A DNA stretch of 64,000 nucleotides from Epiperipatus broadwayi (taxonomy: Eukaryota; Onychophora; Udeonychophora; Euonychophora; Peripatidae), in the NCBI GenBank assembly GCA_028023455.1, contig JAQFVV010000001.1:19523611-19587610 (forward strand), written 5' to 3'. Under the pieces are notes generated by a model, which was not told the DNA's origin, did no database searches, and saw only the letters and a program-made list of their open reading frames with translations. The translations under genes and the position numbers were made by a program. This document shows, piece after piece, positions 47,198 to 61,439 of this stretch; within the stretch, counting starts at the first letter, position 1, and every line of letters begins with the position of its first letter.

Positions 47198-47444
47198 GTT
47201 AATATAATGATTTCCAAATTGTCCACTAAAGCAAATAACCTCAATAGAATCATCATCATCAAATAATTATATATAAGTTAATATAATGATTTCCAAATTA
47301 ACAATTTCCAAATTGTCCACTAAAGCAAATAACCTCAATAGAATCATCATCATCAAATAATTATATATAAGTTAATATAATGATTTCCAAATTGTCCACT
47401 AAAGCAAATAACCTCAATGGAATCATCATCATCAAATAATTATC
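47198..47444. repeat. Three tandem copies of a 74-94-bp unit
   Basis: Copies start at 47198, 47277 and 47371 with 'gttaatataatgatttccaa'. They end with 'aatcatcatcatcaaataat'. Copies 1 and 3 are almost identical. Copy 2 has an internal duplication of about 15 bases (aacaatttccaaatt). It is a recent local minisatellite. Confidence 0.9.
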
Positions 47445-47449
47445 CACCT

Positions 47450-48865
47450 CAAGAAAGAGATTGTTCCAGAGAGACACGGAAATTGTTGCTGCCAAAAATA
47501 GACATTAAACAAGATAAATTTGAATCATTGGAAGTTGCTGCCAAAAAATGGAACTGGTAATATGAATTTTTTTTGTTTTCTTTATAATATCAGAGACTTA
47601 GTAAAATTTTAGCAACAGAGTGGTATATTTTTGTTTAAAGAACTTTTAAAACAACCAAGATCAATTGAAACCAAGAATTTCTTAATAATGATAAACATAG
47701 GCTTTGTTAATGATTTTATATGTACTAAAATTATGATTGTCTATTAACCTAAAGTTATGAAATGATTAATATGTAACATTTTTTTAATATTATTTTGTTT
47801 TAAATAATATTTTTGTTATTATGGAGATAAAACATGCACATACATAATATAATAATACTTGTTGCATATATGTAATGGTGTGTAAATGTAAAGAAAGAAA
47901 AATAGGCAGTATTAGAAATATTAGATTTTGTTTTAAGTTAAAGTATAACATTTCAGAGGGTAGAAGGGAGCGGGAGAAAAATAATTTAAAACTTGTTCTG
48001 GAAATCTTGCTCTTTCACTTCTACTAACATTTTTTTTTATCATTTTACTTTAGCTGTTGGATTATAAAAGTATGGGTGCGAAAGAGAAAGGAAAAAAAAA
48101 GAGTGAATATTTTTTTTTCTTATGAAATATTTTCTTGTGAATCCAAAATGTTAGCAAACTTAGTATCCAAATTTATGTATATATTTTTGATGGAAAAGGG
48201 GGAAGAATTCAAAATTAACATTATGATTGCCTGATAATCAATTATTGTTCTCATTATTTCATGTAAAATTTTGATTTTATCTTTAAATTATTTGTAGATT
48301 TTTGTAATAAATTAATAAATGTTAAATTGTTTTATTAAATGAAACGTATGTATTTTATTGATAATAGTCTTTATTCGTTGTGATCATTCATCATCAATGG
48401 TTGATATTGATTATTTAAGATTTAATTAGATATACTAAAATTAAACAATAATTATGAATTTTTTTATAACAATTAAGTTTTATGATTAGGCTTAGTCCTA
48501 AAGCTGTGGTTGAAACCATTATCATTATCATCATCATCCATGTTTTAAATAATGACTAGTTAAATGTTTAAGGCCATAAATAAATATTGATTTCATAGTA
48601 TTTAGTGATTTCTGAGTAATTATCATAACCACCATCCCATCATTTATTTCATGCAAGGATGAGTGAATTGCCATCCTAAATTAATAATAATAATCTGAAC
48701 TAGTAAAACTTGTAAAGAAAAATATTGAAACACATTTATTATGTTGAGATCTAAGAAAATGATTTCTATCTAATAAATTTATATACTCCACTTTAGTTTA
48801 ATGATGTTTTATGTTTAACTAAATATTATTGCATACAATGATATGGGTCTAAAAGCAAAATCCTC
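47450..48865. other. AT-rich intergenic DNA, no gene seen
   Basis: Nothing recognisable. Confidence 0.5.
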
Positions 48866-48869
48866 CATT

Positions 48870-49100
48870 TTTATTAGAAATAAAGTACCAAAAGGGATTC
48901 AAACCTGGTACATGTGAAAAAGCTATAAATATAACTTTGTCTAGGTCCAGCTAACCTAGTGGCACCCTGATAGACCATATTCACTTGTTGCTCATGTAGA
49001 TATGCACTTGAGATCCAACTGAGATAAGAGTGAGTAAAATCTACAGTTGGATATAATGAGATATTTGATTGAGTTACCAGTGTACTCATTCACTTAATTT
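48870..49100 (-). repeat. tRNA-derived SINE
   Basis: On the minus strand, GGTGCCACTAGGTTAGCTGG (A-box region, about 48967-48948) is followed by a B-box-like GGTTTGAATCCC (about 48905-48894). The spacing is about 45 bases, as in a polymerase III promoter of tRNA type. A non-tRNA tail follows. No functional cloverleaf is evident, so it is a SINE rather than a tRNA gene. Confidence 0.6.
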
Positions 49101-49109
49101 CCATATACC

Positions 49110-52100
49110 TGAGTTATAATAGTTTGTTCTGAATAATAATTGCTTATAGTTTCTGCTTGTTTATGGGGGATGTAATGGCAGCCTCATCTAGAGTTTGAAA
49201 TAGGCAAGATACCAGATATCTGAAATGGCCAGTCCTCCAAGCACTATTGCTGATCTTATAAAATTACGATATATTTTTATAGAGCTTAAGTAGAAATTCA
49301 TGAATGTTTAAGCCACCTATATTTTATCTATAAGTAATATTTGAGTATTGAATTAATAAATTTCGATGACTATCATAGTTGCCACTTATAGCTCATCATC
49401 TTTAATATGTTTGAGATAAGCATTTTGATCTTATATTTTGGCTACAATCCCATTCCCACATAATAAAATTTTATTTACCACTTGTTTCATAGCTTATGCT
49501 AATGTTAATATAGTTTGAAATCAATTGGATCTCATTTATTTGATTACTGTCACTCAGATAAAATATTTATTTTATTTGAATCCTTTTGAGCTATTAATTT
49601 ATAATGGTAATATCTTTTGACGAACGTAAATTTAGTTACAATATAAGATTTATTAATTTAAAAAAGTATGCATAAATACTTATTTTATTATTTCATTAAT
49701 CATCATTGGCCTCTTGACGTACATATAATTTGATTGACATTTACACGGTAATAGGTAAATCACATGAAATTTGTTTATAACTTAGAAAATGACAGACTTG
49801 ATTGATTACTTTATTCGATTGTAGCTAGCTCATATGCAAATAATTAATAACTATACTGATGAACAGTTGATTTAGCTCTATGAGGAAATATCTTTGCGAG
49901 ATACCAATCCACCCCCAGAAAGAACAAAATATAGCACTTGACTGAATATTTAGAATGATGATTTTATAACAAAAATATACTTTACAGATATAAGTAAATT
50001 ACTCTTGGTTTATACTAAGTGAGATACATGTGTGGGATAGCTCGTTGACATATATATCTAATGGCAACGCAAAAAGACTCGCATATGAAAATATTAATAA
50101 ATACATCTGTTTATTAGAATCATAATATTAGGGTTTATGAACATTCATAGGTTTGAGTTATGGCAAGAACTTTAAGAGAGTGGTGTATGCATGATGGCAG
50201 AATTAGGTGATCCAATCTCGGATCCGAAAAAGTGCTTCCAAATTTAAGAATAAAGAATGGTGACAGAATTATTTCTGCTACTTGGGCAGATTTGGTTCAC
50301 AGAACAATAGGTGTTAGCTATTAATAATGATAGGACAGATCTTTCTGGAATGACCCTATTTCAATAGTTCATATGACAAATAAGTCCACGGGGGGGGGAT
50401 GCCAGTCATGTTCTTGGAATGAATATATGGGATCCGGATTACCAAAAATCCTGGGGAATGAAGTACAAAGACATACATTTGTGTATTTGAACATGGAGGC
50501 CTGTTTGCATACAATGCATGGAACAAAAGACATATAATATTTAAAAAACTAAGGACGAATACTAAACAGTAATGGATTATTGAAACTTATTACTAAAATA
50601 CATAATCATTGGAATAGAGATTCCCCTTACTTTAATTTATCTAAAAACTCCACACAAAGTTAAATAAATATGAAAATTCGGTTATAAGTGCTTTTATATT
50701 ATACTAAACATAATTTAAACATATATAAATGGGGTGGTGGTTATTAATTTTATAATAAAAGATTTGATTTCATAAAGTTTTAAGGTTAGCGCTTATTATT
50801 TAAATAAAAAAAATAAAAAAACATTTCTTAGAAAAACAGATTTCTACTGTTTTCTACAATGACATTATAAGACAATTACTTTGTTTTTTCAACTTTGCAA
50901 GCATTCGTTGTCATCAAAATAACAAACTCGTTTGAATTAAAGCTAAACTGACCTCCCCATGAAAAGGAAGAATAAAATAAAATAAAAAGATGAGCGAATA
51001 TTCTTGCAACTTTAGAAAATTATTGGCTATTATTGAAACATAAGATGTAAAACATAAAGATTAGAATAATATATTATTGCCACATGAAGGTGAAAGAATA
51101 TATTACATTTATTTAATAGAGGCTCAATGATAAAAAAAATTAAAGAAAGTTATATAAAGTTATGTACATGCTAATATCAGGTAAGTAAATTACAAACTAT
51201 TTAACGAAATATTTAATTTCTAGTTGAAAGACCAGCTTATAAAATAATATCATTTTAAATGACAGACAGGGTTATTAGAAATAATTACAGAAGGCTGAAT
51301 TTAAAATCTAGACATTAAGAAACTGCTAGAGTTCTTCTACCTTTGTAATTAATGGCAATTCTTGATGATTTCAGCATCAATTGGGATTGGTGAACTAGAT
51401 CATTAGATTTGGTCAGTCAGGCGGGTAGTATTTCATTATTTAGTCTTTAAGCATATTAAAGTTTATGGGTAATGGGATCCTAGGTGATGAGTGTGGGAAA
51501 GAGCATGCTGATCTGAGAGAAAGGTGAAAATTTCTACTACTCATGACACATTGGATTATTATAATGATGAGCATGGATTGTATTGACCATTGTTGATTAA
51601 ATATTGAGTCTCCTCTCGAGATTCAAATTAGCAGTATTTATACTATTTCTCCATTTATCTTGGAAAGGACTTAGCTGCTAGACCTGAGGCACCTTATGCA
51701 CTTAGTGGATCTGGAATTTGTTGACTGGATGCACCTTTTGTTTAAGTAAGTTTTAAAGACAATGCAATCCTGTTAAAATTTCTCGAACAATTGTTTTAAA
51801 ACATGATCTAAGATTTTAAAACAAATTTGAAGTGAATAAAATTTCCACTAATGAATTTTTATATTACTGTTATAAAATTATAACATTTTAATTCAGACAA
51901 ATGAGTTTCTGGTAAATTGTCTTAATTACATTTGAGAATATTCTTACAAGGATTGTGTCACCTTTTTCTGACTGCCATGATTAAAATAAATTAAATATAA
52001 TTTTAAAAATACACACTAATATAATACACTTTAATTTGATATGTTTTAAAAGTAGTCTCCCCTCACCTATATGTACATATCCATTACACACGTATACAAA

Positions 52101-52155
52101 TTAAAATCAAATCAAATATTTATTTATTAAAATTAGTTACATTAAGATATCTATA
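49110..52155. other. AT-rich intergenic DNA, no gene seen
   Basis: Only short motif-free frames; a run of nine G occurs near 50390. Confidence 0.5.
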
Positions 52156-52159
52156 TATA

Positions 52160-53350
52160 TCTACTATAACGATCGAAATGGAAGTGAAAATTGAATCTAA
52201 CTGCAAAAACAATATCTGCAACTACCAGGGTGCCATCTAGGCATTTGAGCCTAGAAAAATTTATAAAGTAGGCAGATACGCGCTATTAAGATTCCACTTT
52301 ATTTAAATATTCCGATCGTTAGCCCAAGTCACTAGCTCAGTGGAGACGCAGAGATAAAAATCTATATCTTAATTTATATCTTAAATATCAATAAATAAAA
52401 GCCACTGCCAGAAATTCACACATAAAAATATTTATTTACGCACATATAAAATAACATTTAAATTTTGAGGAATAAGTTTAACATTTTAGATTTTTATATT
52501 AACTTTTAATTTACATTTAACTAAGTTTCAATGAGTTTAATATTTTATTTAGATAGTCAAGTATGAATAGACTACATAGATCTGCATTTGAAAAGAAAAT
52601 ATTCTTCCTTGATTTAACCTTAGGCAACAAATTTCGCAATCAACTGGCGCCAATCCATCTGATACATTCATGTATTCAATGTAGCATGATACAACAACAC
52701 AAAATACTATACTGTCGGGAATGGACATCTGAACAGTAAGTAGAATTAGAGAAGACATTGACTCTCCACCAACAGGGATGTTACATCTGTTGGCAAGTAG
52801 AACAATAAACAAAAAACTCCATAGAAATGGACTGCGGTCTTCTGCCGACTTACAAACCCATCCATAGGCAAACAGAAGGTGTGTGGCGTATATATGCAAT
52901 CCTGCCCATAGCGGACCTCATACTACATCTACTAATTACACAAATATATCCAATCCATTGAACAAATTCAACTACGAAATGAATAACCTAAGATTACCCT
53001 CCCTTAATCTAACTTTACAAAACTATATAGCCATTCACGCCCGACTTAAATTTAACATTTAGATACATTCGCACAAATGAATTTTATAAAATTTGTTTTA
53101 AAATGTTGAGTATAGATCAGCTGCACAGATTCCATGGTCAAAAACATCCCAAATTAAACACAACCGATCAAAATACAAAGTCATCGATAAGCGTCACTTG
53201 CATAGGGAATATACAAATCCCATTAGCATTCATCGTAAGATGCTTGCAGTGATATCGTTGACATATATTCTAATCGAATGTGAAAACCACAACATTATCA
53301 ACCGCTAACGAATCTATGCAACGTCTATACCCAACCTTAAATTTCATCAT
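52160..53350 (-). repeat. Interspersed repeat family D, copy 2
   Basis: Diverged copy of 42280-43200. The shared start has a minus-strand B-box-like AGGCTCAAATGCC and an A-box-like TTAATAGCGCGTATCTGCC (52290-52270). The block 'gttgagtatagat' recurs at about 53104, so part of the unit is present twice here. The 116-codon frame at 52899-52549 (-) contains no domain I recognise. Confidence 0.45.
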
Positions 53351-53359
53351 TTAAAATTT

Positions 53360-56300
53360 AAACAACAAATAATTGATACAATAAGAGAAAAAAAAATGGA
53401 AATGATTTTTATCAGTCGGAAAATATATAAAATTAAACATTATTAATTTGATTTAAAAACTTACAAAAGTCAGATAAGAGTCCGTTTTTAACATTTAAGT
53501 TGGCTTGTTTATCAATTTATAAAACTTGACGAAAGTTCTTAATTGATTTTAATAATTGTTCATTTCATATAGCTTATGGTAGAAGAGTCCAGGTTCCTGT
53601 TTTTAATTCCCGCGACGCCTCCATTGGAAGATAATGTTCTGGAGATGGCAATAGCTGGTTCAAGGTATCACAGTCTTTTCCTTTTTCTTTTTTTAAATAG
53701 AGAGTGTGGTATGTGCGTCCTACCACAACTCTCAAACACACAACGCTGGAACTCAATATTTCTCTTGTTATAGTAAATCTCCAGATTGAATGAACAAAGA
53801 CATCACTAATCCAAATTTTCGTTCGGGTCCGGGCTGAGGCTTGGTGCTTCCATTGGTCAAGCTAATTTCTTTTTATTTTCTTATCTATCTTTCATCAGAT
53901 CATTTTAATTATACAAGAGCCCAAAGCTAGCTTGCTTTTCAAACAATTTATAAACAATCATTTCCATTTACAGATTACATTAATTAATACCTGTTTTTAT
54001 TTTTAAATCTTGTACTTTTTTATAAAAAAAAGTACGTTCAAATACTTTTTTTTTTTTAAAAAAAAATATTTTTAAAGTTTGGCATCTGTGCGAATGTATA
54101 TACGTTTAACAATATTTTAATTTTAGTGTTTAGTTTTTTACTTTTATTTGCGAACTTTTAAGTTTTTATTTTAAATAAATGTAACGACATATTTATATAT
54201 GGTTACACTACATTAGTTATTTTAATAATTAAGCAAGAAAAAAAAATTATTAATAAATACGTATATATGCATAAGGATGGAGTTTGAATATGGTTTGGTG
54301 GTGGGAGATTCTGAGTGGGCTGTGAAGCTCGATCTGAGTATCAGGTCGATTGCTTCATTATATATAAATGGTTTTCTTACTTCAAGAGATACTTCATATT
54401 AACAAACATTTCATTATAAAACTGCAATGCATGTATTTATGGAAATCTGTAACAAAAGATTATACATTAAGACTTGCTAGAAAAGAAATTTGGCATCTAC
54501 TCATCAAGACAAACTAAAATATAAATCAGGGCTTAATACCAGCTGAAGTATAATTACTGCGGCATTCTGAAAATTTTAGTCTTTGTTTTCATTGATTTCA
54601 AAAATTCTTATTTAAATTTAAGTGAAATATGCCTGGAATAGAATATAAATGCTTGTGGATAAAATCAATAATATTGATAAAGAGTTTAGAGTGTAATACC
54701 ATTGCTTTAGGTTATTAATTAAGGAATGCAAAAATCTTGATCATTTACCTTCTTGTCATTATATCTTCAATGCTACCTATGGAAATTATTTTACTTTATA
54801 CATCTTGACAATGCTTTTCTTAAATTCACATTGTGTTTATATGTATATTACAGTGCATAAGGATTATATTACATCATGAGTGATAGAACACCAATTACTT
54901 TTAAAAGAAAATTATGACAATGAAAATGAGATGTCCTATGAAAACTAATATCCAATAATATTTAATGTAACCGATTAATCATACCACTTCTGATAAAATG
55001 ATATTCGTAATCTAGTTAAGATAAATTTTAAATATTACTCTGGTATCATTGTTGCTCCACACATATTGGTTATTTTAATGAATTGTGAAATCTAGAATGT
55101 AACTGAATTATGGACATTGAGTACATCACCATCATTGCAGATCGTTCAATTTTATTTTAATTAAAATTTTAATATGCAATGTGCTTAATATATGTTTGTT
55201 TATTAAAGAAATTATTAAACACATGCATAATTAGGGAAAAATCATATTAATTAATTAAAATTGAAAATAACTATTAATTGTCATATGCATAACTTTAGAT
55301 TTCTTAGTATTGTCATAGTAATAAATCATCAGAAGTTAAGGATTCTTTATAAATTTTATATCCCTTTAATAAAAAGTAATATAAACATATTTTTCCTGGT
55401 TCAGAAAATAAGTATGTTGTTTAGCATCACAATAGATACAAACATTTACAGAGTTATTACATATTAAGTTTTATTTCTTTAATATATCATCAATTTTACT
55501 TGTTACTTATTATTAGTATATGTAAATAAATTGTTATCACTATTTTGTTAAATTAGAAGTTTTGAATTTCACCTCAATTATTTAATGGGTAATAACTATA
55601 AATAGTATTCAGTGGGATATAAACTAATTATTTTTAAGTAACATATGGTTTACATTATTGTTTCATTCCCATCTCAACTAATTAATATTTAAATCACTAT
55701 GTTTAAATTTAAATCCATCCGTGAGAGCTAACATTCTTCATAATTTTATCATATTTTAAATTCTAGTGGCATAAATTAGTGATTTGAAAATCAAAGCATA
55801 TGAAGTCTTCTCTTTTAATTTGATTCAACTTTCATTATAAATTTGAATTTAATTCGTGATCATTACAGACTCTGTCATTTGGGAATTGTATCCCTATTTG
55901 TTCCATTTCTATCAATACAATTTAATAAACAATGCATAATGCTAGCTGAAATCTATATAAAATATTTAAAACCTCTCAAAACTATATTGTTTCAGCCATA
56001 CTCTCTTTAAATAAAAATTAGCCAAAAAAATTAGTCTATTCTTTAGTTAAAAAAGGAGTATGACTGATACAATATAGCTATGGTGCATTCCAAATATTAA
56101 ATAAATTATGACCTTTAGCTTTGTCCATAAAGCTAAATATGCTATTATATAATTCATTATTAAAAAAAAATTTCCATTGTTTAATTTTGTAATAAGTCAA
56201 CTTTATTATTGCTTAATATTTACATGTTATATTCTTTGAGTCAATTTATAATAACTATTATAAATCTTAATAGTTTAAATTTTTTTTTAATAGTTTATGG

Positions 56301-57830
56301 GTAATATTTTAAACTTATAAGTAATTGTTTATCATTTTAAAATGGTTAGGTTTAGGTATATCATTACCCTGAAATTTTAATAAGTTGATAAAAACATTAA
56401 GAATAAAACTACCTTAGTTTAACTATTAGTATATTAAAAGTTAATATTAAGGTTAGAAAAGTGCATTTTTATTTAAGTAAATTAATAAGTATGCTTTATC
56501 TAATGATAAATGTGATAAAGATTAGTCTAATTAAATTATTTTTAAACTAGTTAATTGAAAAAATTAATTTTATTAAGATATCTACTTTAAGTAAAATAAT
56601 GCATTAATACATGTGAAGCATGGGTGTAATTTTTTATCTTAACTTCCTTGTTAGTAGAATGTTAAATTTTTTTGTCTTTTTTAAAAAGTATTACTTAGAA
56701 ATGTTCTGGGAGTTTAATTTAGTCAAAGAATGTAATTATGTTTAAGTAAATAATGTAAAATATTATATTTGAAATAATGTAATATGCTATGTAATATTTT
56801 ACTTTTATTACAATACATTCTTGGTATTTCTAAATAATTTATTTTAAAGCTGTAATAATTAATGAATGTCTACACCAACATATAAATTAGTTTATTTTTG
56901 GTAATTTTTTCCAAGATAATAATTAATTTGTAGTTTAATAACTGCAAGTTAAAAGTGAGTAGACTGAATGTCAATTTCATTTGTCAAAAAATCAGTCATA
57001 TGACTTCTCATAAATAAATCTTTAAAATCAGTCACATGATCTCTCTTATAAATAGACCCAGTGATCACATGACCACATACTTACCTACTTGTTTTATAAC
57101 TACTTTCTTATTAATTTATTTGTAAATTTTATTATTATTTAATTGCTTCTAATAATTTTTTTCATTTTAAAGCTTAAAATATGAATTTCTAAATAATTTC
57201 ATCCAGGCTCAGATTTAAACTGAAACTTTCAACACTTGAAATTTACATTGCAGGAAAATATAATGAAATGGTCAACAAAGTATTTCATAATAACAAAAAT
57301 TATTTTGTATGACTTATGTACTTTTGATAGATTTTTGCATAAAACATCATTGTTGCATAAGAACTTTTATTGATTCTAATTTACTTGTTAAAAATAAACA
57401 ATATCATAAGTTAAATTTATTCTATCTAGAAATATTGACTGCTAAAAACTTTAGACTATTTAAGTGTTAATATGCAGTTTTATTTAAGAAGAAAAATGTT
57501 GATTGCTTAAAATTTTCACATTTTGAAAGGTTTTCTTTGAATTTTATCATTTTAAAAATGATGAGACTGTTAAATTTAAGATTGCAAAATCTGCCTTGTA
57601 ATAGAAGACATTTATAAGTGTGTTAATTAAATTTAATTATATCTTGGACAAAAAAATTAAGGATGAATAACTCTTTTTAAAAATATTATAATGTATGTTT
57701 TGCATTTTTACTATTGGTATCAGTAGGGTGGAAGCTATTCACTTGCTGAATAGTTATAATATGAATTCAACAAAAGTAATGACAAATATTTTCCTAAATT
57801 AATAAAGTTAAATTTAATGACTCTTATTAT
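53360..57830. other. AT-rich intergenic DNA, no gene seen
   Basis: A GC-richer patch at 53570-53860 may be old repeat sequence (two overlapping 60-65-codon frames on opposite strands, no motif). The rest is uniformly AT-rich. Confidence 0.45.
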
Positions 57831-57837
57831 TATATAG

Positions 57838-59655
57838 TTGGTAATAGTATTATACTAAACCCTACCACTTGATGGCATTGTTTTTCACACAACACACATC
57901 AATATACCATTTCAGCAGCCTTAACTTATGGCTGACACTACAATAGGTGTTGTTTGAGCTGTAACAGGCTGCATGAGGGCAATGTATTCTACAATTATGT
58001 AACAAAATACTATGCCCATTGCATTGCAACAGTATTCCTCAAGTGAGTGCTATTGAACTCTCACTATGGTCTTATTTGATGGTGGCCATATTTGAAAGAG
58101 GCAAAACTCTCCCAAAAATTCATTGTTGGAAATTTTTTAGAAAATGTAGTGGAATTAGTATTACATATTAAGAAATGTCATGTCATCACACATGCTTCCC
58201 TACAGTTTTAAACTGCACATAACTTCAAAAAGTTATTCTTTTCAGCAGAGTTTTTCCTGATTTCATGCACAAATGCAAGTTTACATGTGAATCCTTGTGA
58301 GAACAGTAAAATGTCATCTGCAACTTGTCAAAATTGGTTGAAGCTGAGTGAATTGCCAGCCACAGAAGTTGACAAAGTAACTGTTTTTTTTTTTTTGGTT
58401 TCCTGTTATTTTATTTGCATGTTACTTTTGACTGCTGTATTTTTTATGCCCTCCAAAATGGTGTTTTTTACTTGTTTCAGTCACAACTTGTCCAGAGTTT
58501 TGTTTATTTGTGATTCAATAAATTATTTCATAGGAAACAGTTGTTGTTGTTTTTGTTGTTCACATGATTATAAAGTAGGTAGATAATATTTTATTTAAAA
58601 AGAAAGAAATGTTTAAAAGTTTCTCCAAAAGGTCATATAATAATAATAAACAACTGTGTGATAACATAAATTTTCAAAAAGAAAATCAAAAAAGTAGATA
58701 ATTAAAAATCAAAACAAACCTTCCCTGCCACCCCCCTCCATTCTTAAAAAAAGTGTTCTATAAAAATGAACTGTTTATGTCTTTTTTAAAAAGGCCAAAA
58801 AATTAAGCAAGAACTTTTTGCTATCATATAAAGATTCCTGTAGTGTAAATAAATATTTAAAAAAAAAAAAGGCTCGTAATAAATTAAAAAAAAAAGATGA
58901 CAATTACAACTCAAACAACGCCTCTCCTCGACCCTCTAAAAAGCAAGTGTTGGTTTATTCAAAAGTACCAAATTGTTTAAGTTTTTCAAATAACCCCCCC
59001 CACCCAAAAAAAGAAGACAATTTAAAAACAAACCAAAAAATTAAGGAAAAACTTTTCACTATCATATAAAGGTTTCTGTAACATAAATATATTTGCAAAA
59101 AAAAAAAGCCTCGTAATAAATTTAAAAAAAGATGACAATTACAAATCAAAACTACTACCCCTTCCTTCCACCCTCTAAAAAGCAAGTGTTGGTTTATTCA
59201 AAAGTATCAAACTGTTTAAGTCTTTCAAATAAAAACATCCAAAAAAAAAGAGAAGATAATTTAAAGGCAAACAAACCCCCCTCCACCATCTAAAACGAAG
59301 TGTTTGTTAATAAAAAAAACTCTATGCCTTTTAGGTAAAGAAAGTTTAAAAAAAAAACAAAAAACGTATTATGTAAAGAAACCGACAGATCGTTAGTCGA
59401 TAATTTAAAAGCAAACCAACACCTCTACACCATCTAAAACAAAGTGTTTGTTTCTTAAAAAATGAACAAAAAAAAAAAAAACCGGGTGAAAAATAAAAAT
59501 AAATATTTGGTGGTTTACAGTAATATTATATAAATCTTTTACCATAATATTAGGTAAACAAACAGATGACCTGTGAATTGGTATATTCATGTGCATTAGG
59601 CAAAAAACAGTGCCATCAAATGGTAGGGTTCAGTATACATACTATTACCACTTAT
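57838..59655. mobile_element. DNA transposon (non-autonomous) with terminal inverted repeats of about 55 bp
   Basis: The left end reads GGTAATAGTATTATACT, then AAACCCTACCACTTGATGGC and ATTGTTTTT. It is matched in reverse complement by the right end (GGTAATAGTATGTATACT, GAACCCTACCATTTGATGGC, ACTGTTTTT). The termini enclose 1.8 kb without a transposase frame, so it depends on proteins from elsewhere. A 99-codon frame at 58287-58586 (+) is hydrophobic and Cys-rich but shows no transposase motif. The outer bases contain TA, which would suit a TA-target superfamily; the exact ends and target duplication are not resolved. Confidence 0.7.
58795..59240. repeat. Two tandem copies of a ~235-bp unit inside the transposon
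   Basis: The blocks 'gctcgtaataaatt', 'gatgacaattacaa' and 'aaaagcaagtgttggtttat' occur twice, about 235 bases apart (58896 and 59131 for the second block). A third partial echo lies at 59250-59460. Long A and C runs vary between the copies. Confidence 0.8.
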
Positions 59656-60059
59656 TTATTTATAATGTACAATGGAAAGATACTATTCCTGGATATTAGT
59701 GAACAATGTATTCAAATTTATTATTATCTTTAAATTATTTGTATTTCTCTGCAGCAATTAGAATGTTGTATTTCAGATAATTTGAACATGAATGCTTCTG
59801 AAATAATTTAAGTATTATAGGCTTACCCTCTTTTTTGTTATAAATGTCAACACTTCTCTTTTGACATTATTATGTCAAGAATCTGCTCTATTATGGAATA
59901 CATTATATCTCAAAGAAACAAATACTCATCAATTTTATCAATATGTGCTTTCAAAAAGATTAATATAATACTGTATGATAAATTAAATTGCATCATTATT
60001 TGTGTTTATATGGAAATTTATTGCTTAATATTCATATCAAAATAAGTTGGAGAAATCTT

Positions 60060-61420
60060 CAATGTTTTCATATCTAAATGGCTGGCAAATAAGGTTTTAA
60101 ATAAATATAGTGATACTGCCTGTAAATCATATATAAAAAATAAAGTTTTAATAAGTGATATTAAAAATGTAATAAATAAATATAGTACTTATAATTTGAC
60201 AAGGATTAAAATGGATGTTGTATTAATATATACAAATATTAATGTAGAGAAAGTAATATATACAATAATTAATAGATATAAAAAGCATATAATAGAGATA
60301 TAAATATACCTATAAAACAATTAAAGGAGATTATAGAATTGTGTTGTAAAGAAATAACATTTCAATTTAATGATAGGTTTGATAAACAAAAAGGTTTACT
60401 ATAGTAGGAGCATTAAGTGGAGTATTGGAGAAGTTAATGTTAGTGAATAATAATGCTCCAATCTTTATTAGAAAATATGTAGATGATTATTTATTGATAT
60501 TTAATAAAACACAAAGACAAATAGATTTATTTACAGAGATGTTAATAAGATGGATAAGAATATTAAATTTATTGTAGAAAGAAAAGAGAATGAATTTACT
60601 GACATATTTAGATATAAAATTGATGAAGTCATATGAAGGAGAAAAATGTAGGATTAAAACATCAATTCATAAGAAATGTAATATAGATAATAATATAATT
60701 AATTGGCATTCAAATATAAATACAAAATATAAAGTAAATACAATACATTCTAGAATTCATAGAGCAGTAAATTATTGTTCAAGCAAAGAAGATTGTTAAA
60801 CAAATAGATTTAATTAAAGAAGAATTTATAAATAATGATTATCCAAATAAATTTATAAATGATAATATTAGATTAATAGAGAATAAGATAGAATAAATAA
60901 ATAATAACAAAGAAGAAAGTAGTAGTAATAAAGTTAATTATATAGGTATAAAGGCAGTGAATAATTATGTAATAAAAAATTTAAACAAAGTTATAGGTAA
61001 AATTAATATAAAAGAATTAGTAATGTATTAAATGTTAAAGTAGTTAACAAAAAGAGAAACAAATATGATTGGTATTTTAGAAAATAAGTATATTAGTATT
61101 TATAATAAAAATTCAGATAATGAAATAAATAAAATGTATGAGATTAATAGTAAAAAGTGACAAATTAATAATCTAAAAGTAAATTATGTAGGAGAACCAA
61201 AAATTCAATATATAGAAGACTATTACAACATAAATTTGATAAAAATTCACCAATATATTTATATCAATTACAAACAGGGCATAAGTTTGATAAGGATTGT
61301 ATAAGGATGATAAATTTATGGATAATAAAAGGAATAGAAAAACAAAAAAGACTATTTATATTAATAATATTAAGCCAGTTTTAAATACAGATTTGGACCT
61401 GAAATTTTTTTTGATATAAA
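60060..61420 (+). pseudogene. Penelope-like element: RT and GIY-YIG endonuclease, degenerate
   Basis: Pieces in order on the + strand: KMDVVLIYTNINVEKVI (RT motif A region, 60210-60260); IKQLKEIIELCCKEITFQFNDRFDKQKG (60315-60400); GALSGVLEKL (the equivalent of the Gly-Ser-Pro-Leu-Ser-Pro block, with Pro lost); FIRKYVDDYLLIF (Tyr-Val-Asp-Asp active site, about 60465-60505); TYLDIKLM..TSIHKKCNIDNNIINWHSN (60600-60720); and a GIY-YIG-like YVGEP...RRLLQHKFDKNSPIYLYQLQTGHKFDKD (61185-61300). The motif order and the Leu-Asp-Ile block identify a Penelope-like element. Several frameshifts and stops make it dead. Its protein differs clearly from the pair at 2910-5040. Confidence 0.8.
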
Positions 61421-61439
61421 GTAAAAAATAAAAAACTAA

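Noticed and set aside
48870-48980. Functional tRNA gene
   Set aside because: A and B boxes are present but no acceptor or anticodon stems can be paired convincingly; better called a SINE.
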